64,000 bases of DNA from Croceivirga sp. (GTDB taxonomy: Bacteria > Bacteroidota > Bacteroidia > Flavobacteriales > Flavobacteriaceae). The notes below the pieces were generated by a model, which was given only the letters and a program-made list of their open reading frames with translations, made no database searches and was not told the origin of the DNA. The stretch spans positions 124,001 through 188,000 of the forward strand of contig JANQKR010000013.1 of NCBI GenBank assembly GCA_028281025.1, in the 5' to 3' direction. Shown here piece by piece: positions 34,921 to 43,052 of this stretch. Numbering within the stretch: the stretch's first letter is position 1; each line of letters opens with the position of its first letter. The position numbers and the translations under genes were made by a program.

Positions 34921-37287
34921 ATGATTTCGAAAAATATTAAACTCCCCCCCAGGCATATTTATCCTTTGGATGATTGGAGGTTCGTCCAAAAAAAATATTC
35001 ACCCCAATATCTGGCCCAAGATGAAACCGTTTTTTCCATTGCAAACGGCTATCTTGGTTTTCGCGGCAACCATGAGGAAGGAACGCCTGTGGTACAGCGG
35101 GGAACCTTTATCAACGGATTTCATGAACAATGGCCCATCCGCTATGGGGAATCTGCCTATGGGTTTGCCAAAACGGGCCAAACCATGCTGAATGTTACCG
35201 ATAGCAAAGTAATTAGGCTCTATGTGGATGACGAGCCGTTTTACCTTCCTACCGCAGATCTCAAATCCTATGAACGGGTACTTGATATGAAAGCCGGCAC
35301 CCTGAATCGGGATATTCTTTGGGAAACCGCTTCTGGTAAACGCGTTTCCATCCGCTCTACCCGAATCGTCTCTATGGAACACCGGCATGTTGCCGCCATT
35401 TCCTATGAGGTGACCGTGCTGAATGCCCCGGCCAAACTCATCATCTCCTCTAAATTACGCTGTCCCACAGAGAAACTTAATCCTCAGGAGGATAAGGAGG
35501 ATCCGAGAAAATCCCCCAAATTCGACCATAGTGTTTTTGTACCACAAGTGAGCCAGGTTAAAGACCAGAGGGTGCTTTTAGGGCATCAGATCCGTACCAG
35601 TGGTATGACACTGGCCTGTGGTGTAGATCATGAGATCCAAACGGAGAATACCTATTCCTATAAAAGCGAGTGTTATGAGGATTCCGCCAAAATCGTTTAT
35701 TCGCTAAAAGCCGAGGAGGGAGTGCCCTTTCGGATGATAAAATACATGGTGTACCACAGCTCCCGAAATGCGCCCGTTGTTGAACTTTGCGAGCGTACCG
35801 AACGAACACTGGACTCCGTGACACAAGACGGTTTCGAAGAGTTGACCGAGGGCCAGCAGCGCTTTATGGATAATTTTTGGACCAACAGCGATATTGAAGT
35901 TTCCATGTATAGAGACCGGAGAACGCAGCAATGCCTCCGCTTTAATCTATTCCATATCCTTCAGGCGTCCGCTCGTGTGGAAGGCACCGGAATCGGGGCC
36001 AGGGGTCTTACCGGAGAAGCCTATGAAGGCCATTATTTCTGGGACACCGAGATTTACCTGATGCCCTTTTTGATCTATACCTCGCCAAAAGTGGCCAAGA
36101 ACCTTCTACGTTTCCGATACAGCCTTCTGGATAAAGCACGCAAACGTGCCAGGGAACTTAATCAGAAAGGGGCGCTCTTTCCATGGAGGACCATTACCGG
36201 CGATGAAGCTTCTGCTTTTTTTGCTGCTGGAACCGCACAATATCATATCAATGCGGATATCATGTACGCCTTGAGAAAATACGTTGAGGTAACCGGCGAT
36301 GAGGAGTTTCTGTTTGAATACGGGGCTGAAATGCTCATCGAAACGGCACGCTTCTGGGCCGATCTGGGCTTCTATTCAACTAACGGAAAGGACCAGTTTC
36401 ATATCCATGGTGTTACGGGGCCTGACGAATATACCGCCATTGTGAACAACAATGCCTTTACCAATATAATGGCCCGTGAAAATCTTCGGTACGCCGTGGA
36501 GAGTCTGGAGTTACTTCAGAAAAAGGCACCGGACAGCTTTGAGGGCTTGGCAAAGGATACCGATCTTGACCTGGAAGAGATCGAGGAATGGAGAAATGCC
36601 GCGGCCAAAATGTACATCCCATACGATAAAGAAAAAGGAATTCACCCACAGGATGATGAATTCCTGAAAAAGGAAGTCTGGGATTTTGAAAATACCCCTT
36701 TGGAAAACTATCCTTTGCTGCTCCACTACCATCCCCTTGTGATTTACCGCTTTCAGGTCATTAAACAGGCCGATGTAGTCATGGCCATGTTCCTTTTGGG
36801 CCATGAATTTTCCAAGGAACAAAAGAAAAAAAATTTCGACTACTACGATCCCCTAACTACGGGAGACTCCTCATTGTCTTCCTGCGTATACAGCATCCTG
36901 GCATTTGAACTGGGGTATCTCGATAGGGCCATGGAGCTGATCAAGTATGCCGCCTGGATGGATCTGGCGGATGTAGGGGGAAACGTGAAGGACGGGGCCC
37001 ATATCGCTTCCATGGGCGGCACATGGATGGCCATCGTATATGGTTTGGCCGGTTTGCGCGATTATGGGGGTAAGATCAGCTTTAATCCCAAAAGCCCTCC
37101 CCGGACCCGAGCGGTGCGCTTCCCTTTAACGGTGCGTGGCAAACTGCTGGAGGTGATGATCCAAAGGGATAAGGTGACCTATACGTTAAAAAAAGGCAAG
37201 GCCCTTACCATCCATCACGGAGCGGAAGAAATAAAGCTTACCGAAAAGCAGCCCTCCTGCGTCAAGGAGTTGGTCGATACGAATTGA
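34921..37287 (+). CDS. GH65 disaccharide phosphorylase (maltose/kojibiose/trehalose type)
   Basis: 788 residues, no signal peptide, full length for GH65. It opens with FSIANGYLGFRGNHEEG, the conserved N-terminal motif, contains FWDTEIYLMPFLIYTSP in the (alpha/alpha)6 barrel, and the catalytic Glu in HIHGVTGPDEYT (about 503), with phosphate-site residues in TTGDSSLSSC and IASMGGTW. The enzyme splits an alpha-linked glucose disaccharide with phosphate to beta-glucose 1-phosphate and glucose in the cytosol. In maltose systems a beta-phosphoglucomutase is usually next door; none is present, so the exact disaccharide is open. Confidence 0.93.
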   Translation: MISKNIKLPPRHIYPLDDWRFVQKKYSPQYLAQDETVFSIANGYLGFRGNHEEGTPVVQRGTFINGFHEQWPIRYGESAYGFAKTGQTMLNVTDSKVIRLYVDDEPFYLPTADLKSYERVLDMKAGTLNRDILWETASGKRVSIRSTRIVSMEHRHVAAISYEVTVLNAPAKLIISSKLRCPTEKLNPQEDKEDPRKSPKFDHSVFVPQVSQVKDQRVLLGHQIRTSGMTLACGVDHEIQTENTYSYKSECYEDSAKIVYSLKAEEGVPFRMIKYMVYHSSRNAPVVELCERTERTLDSVTQDGFEELTEGQQRFMDNFWTNSDIEVSMYRDRRTQQCLRFNLFHILQASARVEGTGIGARGLTGEAYEGHYFWDTEIYLMPFLIYTSPKVAKNLLRFRYSLLDKARKRARELNQKGALFPWRTITGDEASAFFAAGTAQYHINADIMYALRKYVEVTGDEEFLFEYGAEMLIETARFWADLGFYSTNGKDQFHIHGVTGPDEYTAIVNNNAFTNIMARENLRYAVESLELLQKKAPDSFEGLAKDTDLDLEEIEEWRNAAAKMYIPYDKEKGIHPQDDEFLKKEVWDFENTPLENYPLLLHYHPLVIYRFQVIKQADVVMAMFLLGHEFSKEQKKKNFDYYDPLTTGDSSLSSCVYSILAFELGYLDRAMELIKYAAWMDLADVGGNVKDGAHIASMGGTWMAIVYGLAGLRDYGGKISFNPKSPPRTRAVRFPLTVRGKLLEVMIQRDKVTYTLKKGKALTIHHGAEEIKLTEKQPSCVKELVDTN

Positions 37288-37444
37288 ACGTGGAAAATTG
37301 ATCCTGTCGTTGCCAAGCGGATTCACCGTCGGCTTCCTTGGCCCTCGTCCAATTTCTGCGATTTTCGGTTTTCCAGCTTTTGTCGTGGTAATTACGGATC
37401 AGCACCTTCCATAGGACTGTGCACTGCCACTGCACACTCCCCCC

Positions 37445-37846
37445 TTACCCCAAATCCTGACAAAGCTCCGTCAAAACGCCGTTGGTCCCTTTTGGGTGTA
37501 AAAAGGCAACGCGCTTATTGTCCGCTCCATTCTTGGGAAATCCCGGTAATACCACGAACCCTTCCCCTTCCAATCGCTTTATTTCAGCCTCCAAATCATC
37601 AACGGCAAAGGCAATGTGGTGAATTCCCTCGCCTTTTTTCTCCAAATACTTTGCAATGGCACTATCTGCATGGGTCGCCTCCAAAAGTTCGATCTTATTG
37701 GGTCCCGACTTAAAAAATGAGGTTTTCACCCCTTCGGAAGCCACTTCTTCCATTTTATAACTTGGTACGCCCAATAGCTTTTCAAAAAGCGTATTGGAAA
37801 CCGCTAAATCCTTTACTGCAATACCGATGTGTTCAATTTTATCCAT
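37445..37846 (-). CDS. mce: Methylmalonyl-CoA epimerase
   Basis: 133 residues, one VOC-fold subunit. MDKIEHIGIAVKDL gives the first metal His (about 6), NKIELLEA the Glu of the first repeat, GIHHIAFAVDDL the second His, and the end GVLTELCQ the second Glu. The length and the pattern KGEGIHHIAF are characteristic of the epimerase, which converts the S to the R form of methylmalonyl-CoA in the propionate/succinate route. It stands alone; the mutase genes are not in the window. Confidence 0.9.
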   Translation of the reverse strand: MDKIEHIGIAVKDLAVSNTLFEKLLGVPSYKMEEVASEGVKTSFFKSGPNKIELLEATHADSAIAKYLEKKGEGIHHIAFAVDDLEAEIKRLEGEGFVVLPGFPKNGADNKRVAFLHPKGTNGVLTELCQDLG

Positions 37847-38009
37847 GGTGAAATACTGTTAATCCGGGCACAATTTACTCGTACTAAAAATAAGAAATGC
37901 TGAGATTGGTCATGAAATGAGCACTAACAATTTATTTTTCTAGAGTAAATCTCCAAAGGCGAATTGCATCTGACCGAAAAGAAAATAAGAAAGGAACAGA
38001 TGAAATGAA

Positions 38010-38017
38010 TAATTTTG
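38010..38017 (+). promoter_or_regulatory. Possible -7 element (TAnnTTTG) of rbfA
   Basis: TAATTTTG ends four bases before the rbfA ATG at 38022. It matches the -7 consensus known for Bacteroidota primary sigma promoters, and would give an almost leaderless message. No TTG-type -33 element is seen at the right distance, so this is weak. Confidence 0.3.
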
Positions 38018-38021
38018 CAGC

Positions 38022-38414
38022 ATGGAAACGCAACGACAGAAGAAAATTGGGGGCATTATTCAGCAGGATATTGCGGAGGTCCTTCAACGGGCCGCCACGG
38101 AAGGGGGCTTAAAGGGGGTATTGATTTCAGTGACCAAGGTTTCCATAACCACAGACCTCTCCATTGCCAAGATTTACGTTTCCATTTTTCCGCCCAAAGA
38201 GGCCAATGTGCTATTGGATGGCATTCGTTCCAATAAGGCCTTGATCAAACATGAATTGGCACAACGGACCAAAAACCAATTGCGAAGGGTTCCGGAGCTT
38301 CACTTTTATTTGGATGATTCCTTGGATTATATCGAAAAAATTGAGGAATCTTTGAAAGGGGAAGAAAATCCCATTGAAAAAAGGGACTTGTTGGATAAGC
38401 GAAAGAAATCCTGA
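38022..38414 (+). CDS. rbfA: Ribosome-binding factor A
   Basis: 130 residues. RQKKIGGIIQQDIAEVLQRAA is the usual N-terminal helix; the KH-like core follows with LISVTKVSITTDLSIAKIYVSIFP and LRRVPELHFYLDDSLDYIEKIEESL, the latter a very well-conserved end. It aids 30S maturation at the 16S 5' helix. The stop is two bases before the next gene, a LolC/E-type permease, and this pair is a frequent arrangement in Bacteroidota. Confidence 0.93.
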   Translation: METQRQKKIGGIIQQDIAEVLQRAATEGGLKGVLISVTKVSITTDLSIAKIYVSIFPPKEANVLLDGIRSNKALIKHELAQRTKNQLRRVPELHFYLDDSLDYIEKIEESLKGEENPIEKRDLLDKRKKS

Positions 38415-38416
38415 TT

Positions 38417-39622
38417 TTGAACTTCCCCACCTACATCGCCAAGCGGTACCTACGCTCAAAGAGCAGTCAGAATGCGGTCAATATCATCAACTTTTTTACT
38501 TTTTTGGTCATTATCATTGGATCGGCGGCCTTATTTCTGGTCCTTTCCGCTTTTGCGGGACTCAAGACCTTTAGCCTCCAGTTTACCAATACCTTTGACC
38601 CGGATGTAAAGGCCGTTCCCGTAACGGGGAAATTCTTTTCCTTGACTGCCGAAGAAAAGGACGCCCTGGAAACCATGGAAGGAATAGCCTCCTATTCCAA
38701 CGAAATTGTGGAACGGGTATACCTTAGCTATGACGATAAAAACTGTATCGCCTACATCAAAGGTGTTGATGAACACTACAGACAGGTTACGGCGGTGGAC
38801 AGCACGCTGTATTTTGGCAATTGGGGGGTGGATGAAAATCAGGCCGTCATTGGTATCGGCATATTTAATCTCCTGGGCGGTCCTATGGGCAATATGGCGC
38901 CCCTGAACGCCATCACCTTAAAACCTGGGAATCGCTCCATTACGGCCGATGTGCTGGGTTCAAAATCCTTTTATAACCAAATGCCCCTGGTGGTAAGTGG
39001 AGTGTACGCCGTGGAAGATGGTTTGGACAAAACCTACGTATTTGCCACTTTGCCCATGGTTCAGGCTTTTTTGGAAAAGGATTCCACCCAAATTTCCGGT
39101 ATCAATTTTAAGGTGGAGGAAGGGGTTGCCATTTCCAGGGCAAAGGATAACCTTAAAGCCGTTCTTGGGGACAAAGCGCTGGTACTGTCCCGTCAGGAAT
39201 TGAACACCACCCTTTATAAAATGCTGAAAACGGAAAATACGGCCACCTATCTCATTTTTACCTTGGTTTTGATCATCGCCTTGTTTAACGTGGTAGGCGC
39301 CATTATCATGATGATCTTGGATAAACGGGGAAACTCCAAAACACTTTTTGCTTTGGGAACGACCATAAAGCAGCTTCGGCAGATCTATTTTTACCAAGGC
39401 GTCTTTGTAACCTGTTTTGGGGGCTTGGTAGGTATTGCTTTGGGCTCGTTGATCGTGGTTTCCCAATTGGTGTTCAAATGGTGGCGCATTACTCCGTCCC
39501 TTGCCTATCCCGTGGAATATCAGTTCGTAAACATCCTGATTGTTTTGGGGACCATAGTCGTATTAGGGCTTATTTCTTCCAAAATAGCGAGCAGTAGAAT
39601 ATCCAAAAAGCTATTGGCCTAG
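38417..39622 (+). CDS. LolC/LolE-type ABC transporter permease
   Basis: 401 residues. The start is TTG at 38417, two bases after the rbfA stop; the product then begins MNFPTYIAKRYLRSKSS, which matches the usual N-terminus of this family, so the TTG is accepted. One helix near residues 25-50, a long periplasmic MacB_PCD-like domain (about 55-255), then three C-terminal helices of the FtsX domain (about 270-395). It probably takes part in lipoprotein release from the inner membrane. The ATPase partner is not adjacent, as is often so in this group. Confidence 0.87.
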   Translation: MNFPTYIAKRYLRSKSSQNAVNIINFFTFLVIIIGSAALFLVLSAFAGLKTFSLQFTNTFDPDVKAVPVTGKFFSLTAEEKDALETMEGIASYSNEIVERVYLSYDDKNCIAYIKGVDEHYRQVTAVDSTLYFGNWGVDENQAVIGIGIFNLLGGPMGNMAPLNAITLKPGNRSITADVLGSKSFYNQMPLVVSGVYAVEDGLDKTYVFATLPMVQAFLEKDSTQISGINFKVEEGVAISRAKDNLKAVLGDKALVLSRQELNTTLYKMLKTENTATYLIFTLVLIIALFNVVGAIIMMILDKRGNSKTLFALGTTIKQLRQIYFYQGVFVTCFGGLVGIALGSLIVVSQLVFKWWRITPSLAYPVEYQFVNILIVLGTIVVLGLISSKIASSRISKKLLA

Positions 39623-39625
39623 TTG

Positions 39626-40642
39626 TTATGCAAATTGAAAGTCTCCGAACTTCTCCAACACCTCATCAAAAGCTGCAAAGACATCCGCGGAGTCATCACT
39701 GGTAACCATTTTCATTCGGTATTCCTTAAAGTGCGGAATCCCTTTGAAATAATTGGTGTAATGACGGCGGGTTTCAAAAACACCCAGTTTTTCCCCTTTC
39801 CAGTCAATGGCCATTTGCAAATGGCGGCGGGCGGCTTCCACACGCGCTTCCATGGTGGGTGAAGGCAGGTGTTCCCCGGTTTCAAAATAGTGCTTTACCT
39901 GATTGAAAAACCAGGGGTTGCCAATGCTGGCACGCCCGATCATAGCCCCATCCAAACCAAAGTCATCCCGCATCCTAACCGCAGCTTCCGGCGTATCCAC
40001 ATCCCCATTGCCAAAGACGGGGATATGCATCCGCGGGTTGTTCTTCACCGCGGCTATGGGTTTCCAATCGGCATGGCCCTTGTACATCTGTACCCGTGTC
40101 CTTCCGTGAATGGAAATCGCTTGAATCCCCACATCCTGCAGTTGTTCCGCAACATCCACGATCTTAATGGAATCACTGTCCCATCCCAGCCTGGTTTTTA
40201 CGGTTACCGGAAGTTTGGTCCGCTTTACCATGGCTTCGGTCAATTTTACCATCAACGGAATATCGCGTAAAATACCTGCTCCGGCATTTTTGCAAACCAC
40301 CTTTTTTACCGGACAACCAAAATTGATATCGATAATATCCGGATTTGATTGCTCAACAATATCAATGGCCTGCAACATCGAATCCAGTTCGGCACCAAAG
40401 ATTTGAATCCCTACAGGGCGTTCCTTTTCGTAAATATCCAGTTTTATGACGCTTTTGGCCGCATCGCGAATAAGCCCTTCGGAAGAAATGAATTCCGTAT
40501 AGACCACATCTGCTCCATTTTCCTTGCAGAGCGCCCTAAAAGGAGGGTCGCTCACATCTTCCATGGGTGCCAAAAGCAAAGGAAAATCCGGTAGTTCTAT
40601 GTCTCCTATTTTGGGCAAAGCTTTGTTCTTTTTGGGTTGCAA
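39626..40642 (-). CDS. dusB: tRNA-dihydrouridine synthase B
   Basis: 338 residues. The FMN-dependent TIM barrel begins FPLLLAPMEDVSDPPFRALCKENGADVVYTEFIS, followed by the catalytic Cys in DINFGCPVKKVVCKNAGAGIL (about 105-125), TVKTRLGW, ISIHGRTRVQMYKG and FGNGDVDTPE. It reduces uridines in the D-loop of tRNA in the cytosol. Its stop is three bases from the permease stop on the other strand (convergent). The pattern fits the DusB clade used across Bacteroidota. Confidence 0.93.
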   Translation of the reverse strand: MQPKKNKALPKIGDIELPDFPLLLAPMEDVSDPPFRALCKENGADVVYTEFISSEGLIRDAAKSVIKLDIYEKERPVGIQIFGAELDSMLQAIDIVEQSNPDIIDINFGCPVKKVVCKNAGAGILRDIPLMVKLTEAMVKRTKLPVTVKTRLGWDSDSIKIVDVAEQLQDVGIQAISIHGRTRVQMYKGHADWKPIAAVKNNPRMHIPVFGNGDVDTPEAAVRMRDDFGLDGAMIGRASIGNPWFFNQVKHYFETGEHLPSPTMEARVEAARRHLQMAIDWKGEKLGVFETRRHYTNYFKGIPHFKEYRMKMVTSDDSADVFAAFDEVLEKFGDFQFA

Positions 40643-40689
40643 AAATACATCAAAAAAAGTATACCGCTCTAAATGAAGTTATTAGCGTA

Positions 40690-41913
40690 TTAGAATTGAA
40701 TTTCCACTTCGATTTTTTCCCCATCTCTGTCGATAACCGCTTTGGTGGCGTCCCCTTTTTCAAAGGAAGAAAGCGCCCGCATATAGCTCATCATATCCGT
40801 TACCGTACTATCCCCCAGTTGAATGACCACATCCCCTTTTTGAAGTCCGGCTTTTTGAGCGGGTTTGTCCTCGCTTATTCCATCGATCCGCATTCCCTTT
40901 CCATCGAACAAATAGTCGGGAATTACGCCCAGTCCAACTTTAAATCGAGGGACTTCCCCGCTTTCATTTTTGGTTTTTTTGAACGCCAATTTGGAACCCT
41001 TGTCCAAATCCATACAAACGGATGTGAGGTATGCCACAAGCTGTGCCATCCCATCATAGTTCAATTTATCCGCATCATCGGTGGGCCTGTGGTAGTCCTC
41101 ATGCTGTCCCGTAAAAAAATGGAGCGCAGGAATATCCTGTAAATAGAACGAAGTATGATCGGAGGGGCCCACCCCGGATTCATTTAAGACCAGCTTAAAC
41201 CCATTGTTATTGGCATTAAGGGTCTGTTTCCAAATAGGGGAAGTGCCCACACCGCTAATGGAAAGCGTTTTGTCCTCGCGAAGCCTTCCCACCATATCCA
41301 GGTTGATCATATAGCTGACCTTTTCCAAATCGATTGTAGGGTTTTTGCAGAAATAGTTCGACCCCAAAAGCCCCAACTCCTCGCCGGAATAGAATTGGAC
41401 CATAATATTGGTTGCCGTAAGGCTGTCCTTCAAGTGATGGGCAAGTTTTAAAATGGCCGCCACACCACTGGCATTGTCATCCGCTCCATTATGGATTTCG
41501 GGCTCTCCCCGGTACAGGGATCCTTCACCACCCATTCCCAGATGGTCATAATGCGCACCCAGGACAATGGTTTTTTCGGCCTCGTTATCCCAAAATCCCA
41601 TAACATTGGTCCCCGTTATGGTACCGTCCCCGGCAGAAACATATTGGATTTCCTGATGTGGGTCACGTTTATTTTTAAAGGTAAAGGTTTGAAAATAGGT
41701 CCCTGCCCCTCCTTTGGAATCGTAGCCCATGGATTCCAGTCGTTTTGCCAAATACGTGGCCGCTTCTATTTCGTCCGTAGAACCCGTGGCCCTTCCCTTT
41801 AAAGCGTCCGAAGCCAAAAATGCGACATCTTCCTTTAGGCTGGGTTGTTCAACAGCCGTTTTGCAGGACACGAGGAACAAGAGCAAAACACAAAACCCTA
41901 CTCTATTTTTCAT
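40690..41913 (-). CDS. M28-family zinc peptidase lipoprotein with PDZ domain
   Basis: About 407 residues from the ATG at 41913, which directly precedes a leader ending in lipobox LLFLVSC. The aminopeptidase domain has the zinc ligands in GAHYDHLG, HNGADDNASGVAA, SGEELGLLGS, NLDMVG and HEDYHRPTDDADK. A C-terminal PDZ domain (about 310-407; GMRIDGISEDKPAQKAGLQKGDVVIQLGDS) follows. It should remove N-terminal residues from peptides in the periplasm or on the cell surface. Divergent from the PD40 lipoprotein gene, with only 32 bases between the two starts. Confidence 0.9.
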   Translation of the reverse strand: MKNRVGFCVLLLFLVSCKTAVEQPSLKEDVAFLASDALKGRATGSTDEIEAATYLAKRLESMGYDSKGGAGTYFQTFTFKNKRDPHQEIQYVSAGDGTITGTNVMGFWDNEAEKTIVLGAHYDHLGMGGEGSLYRGEPEIHNGADDNASGVAAILKLAHHLKDSLTATNIMVQFYSGEELGLLGSNYFCKNPTIDLEKVSYMINLDMVGRLREDKTLSISGVGTSPIWKQTLNANNNGFKLVLNESGVGPSDHTSFYLQDIPALHFFTGQHEDYHRPTDDADKLNYDGMAQLVAYLTSVCMDLDKGSKLAFKKTKNESGEVPRFKVGLGVIPDYLFDGKGMRIDGISEDKPAQKAGLQKGDVVIQLGDSTVTDMMSYMRALSSFEKGDATKAVIDRDGEKIEVEIQF

Positions 41914-41945
41914 GATGCTGTATTTTAGTACAAAATTACACATCT

Positions 41946-43052
41946 ATGTACAGAATTCCCTTGTTCCTTCTACTCATCACTGTACTATTTTCCTGTAAGC
42001 AAGTGGATAAAAAGAACGCACCACCAATAGCTTCGGAAACGATGAAAACGGACAGTATTCCTTTGGTGTACCCGGAAGAGAAGCACTTTAAAAGTCTACG
42101 GCAAGTCACTTTTGGGGGTGATAATGCCGAAGCCTATTGGAGTTTTGACGACCGCATGCTGGTGTTCCAATCCAATTATGACCAATGGGGCGTGGGTTGT
42201 GATCAGATATTTACAATGGAACGTACCGAGGTATTTGATTCCTTAAGGCCTCCCATGGTGAGTACCGGGATGGGGCGTACCACCTGTTCGTACTTTATGC
42301 CGGACAACAAACATATTTTATATGCGTCTACCCATTTGGTCGATGTCGAATGCCCTGAGGTTCCCTTGCGAAAAAATGGCAAGTATGTATGGCCTGTCTA
42401 CGATTCCTTCGACATTTTTGTGGCCGATTTGGAAGGTACCATCGTAAAACAATTGACCCATGAGCCGGGATATGATGCCGAGGCCACGGTTTCACCCAAG
42501 GGGGACAAAATTGTATTTACTTCGGACCGAAGTGGCGATTTGGAACTCTATACCATGGATTTGGATGGTTCCAATGTAAAACAGATTACGGATGCATTGG
42601 GATATGATGGCGGGGCGTTCTTTTCGCCGGACGGTACCCAATTGATCTTTAGGGCTTCCCGACCCAAAACCGAGGATGAAATAAAAGAATACAAAGCGTT
42701 ATTGGCGCAGGGTTTGGTACAGCCTACGGAAATGGAGCTTTTTATCTGTAATGCGGACGGTAGTGATCTACGGCAATTGACCTTTTTGGGCAATGCCAAT
42801 TGGTGTCCATTCTTTCATCCATCGGGGGAAAAGATTTTGTTTTCCAGCAATTTTGAAGCGGAACGCGGGTTTCCCTTCAACCTGTATCTGATCGGTACCG
42901 ATGGAAAGAATTTAGAGCGGGTGACCCATGGGGAAACCTTTGACGCTTTTCCGGTATTTTCCAATAACGGGAAGTACCTGGCCTTCTCCAGTAACCGCAA
43001 TAATGGGGGAACACGGGACACGAATTTGTTTATTGCTGAGTGGAAGGATTAG
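41946..43052 (+). CDS. PD40/TolB-like beta-propeller lipoprotein
   Basis: 368 residues. Lipobox LLITVLFSC (Cys about 17). The propeller has repeated WD40-like PD40 elements: GYDAEATVSPKGDKIVFTSDRSGDLELYTMDLDGSNVKQIT, GYDGGAFFSPDGTQLIFRAS and NWCPFFHPSGEKILFSSN. Such proteins bind proteins or sugars in the envelope. It is divergent from an M28 peptidase gene and its last 23 bases overlap the end of the convergent TonB-dependent receptor gene. Confidence 0.87.
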   Translation: MYRIPLFLLLITVLFSCKQVDKKNAPPIASETMKTDSIPLVYPEEKHFKSLRQVTFGGDNAEAYWSFDDRMLVFQSNYDQWGVGCDQIFTMERTEVFDSLRPPMVSTGMGRTTCSYFMPDNKHILYASTHLVDVECPEVPLRKNGKYVWPVYDSFDIFVADLEGTIVKQLTHEPGYDAEATVSPKGDKIVFTSDRSGDLELYTMDLDGSNVKQITDALGYDGGAFFSPDGTQLIFRASRPKTEDEIKEYKALLAQGLVQPTEMELFICNADGSDLRQLTFLGNANWCPFFHPSGEKILFSSNFEAERGFPFNLYLIGTDGKNLERVTHGETFDAFPVFSNNGKYLAFSSNRNNGGTRDTNLFIAEWKD

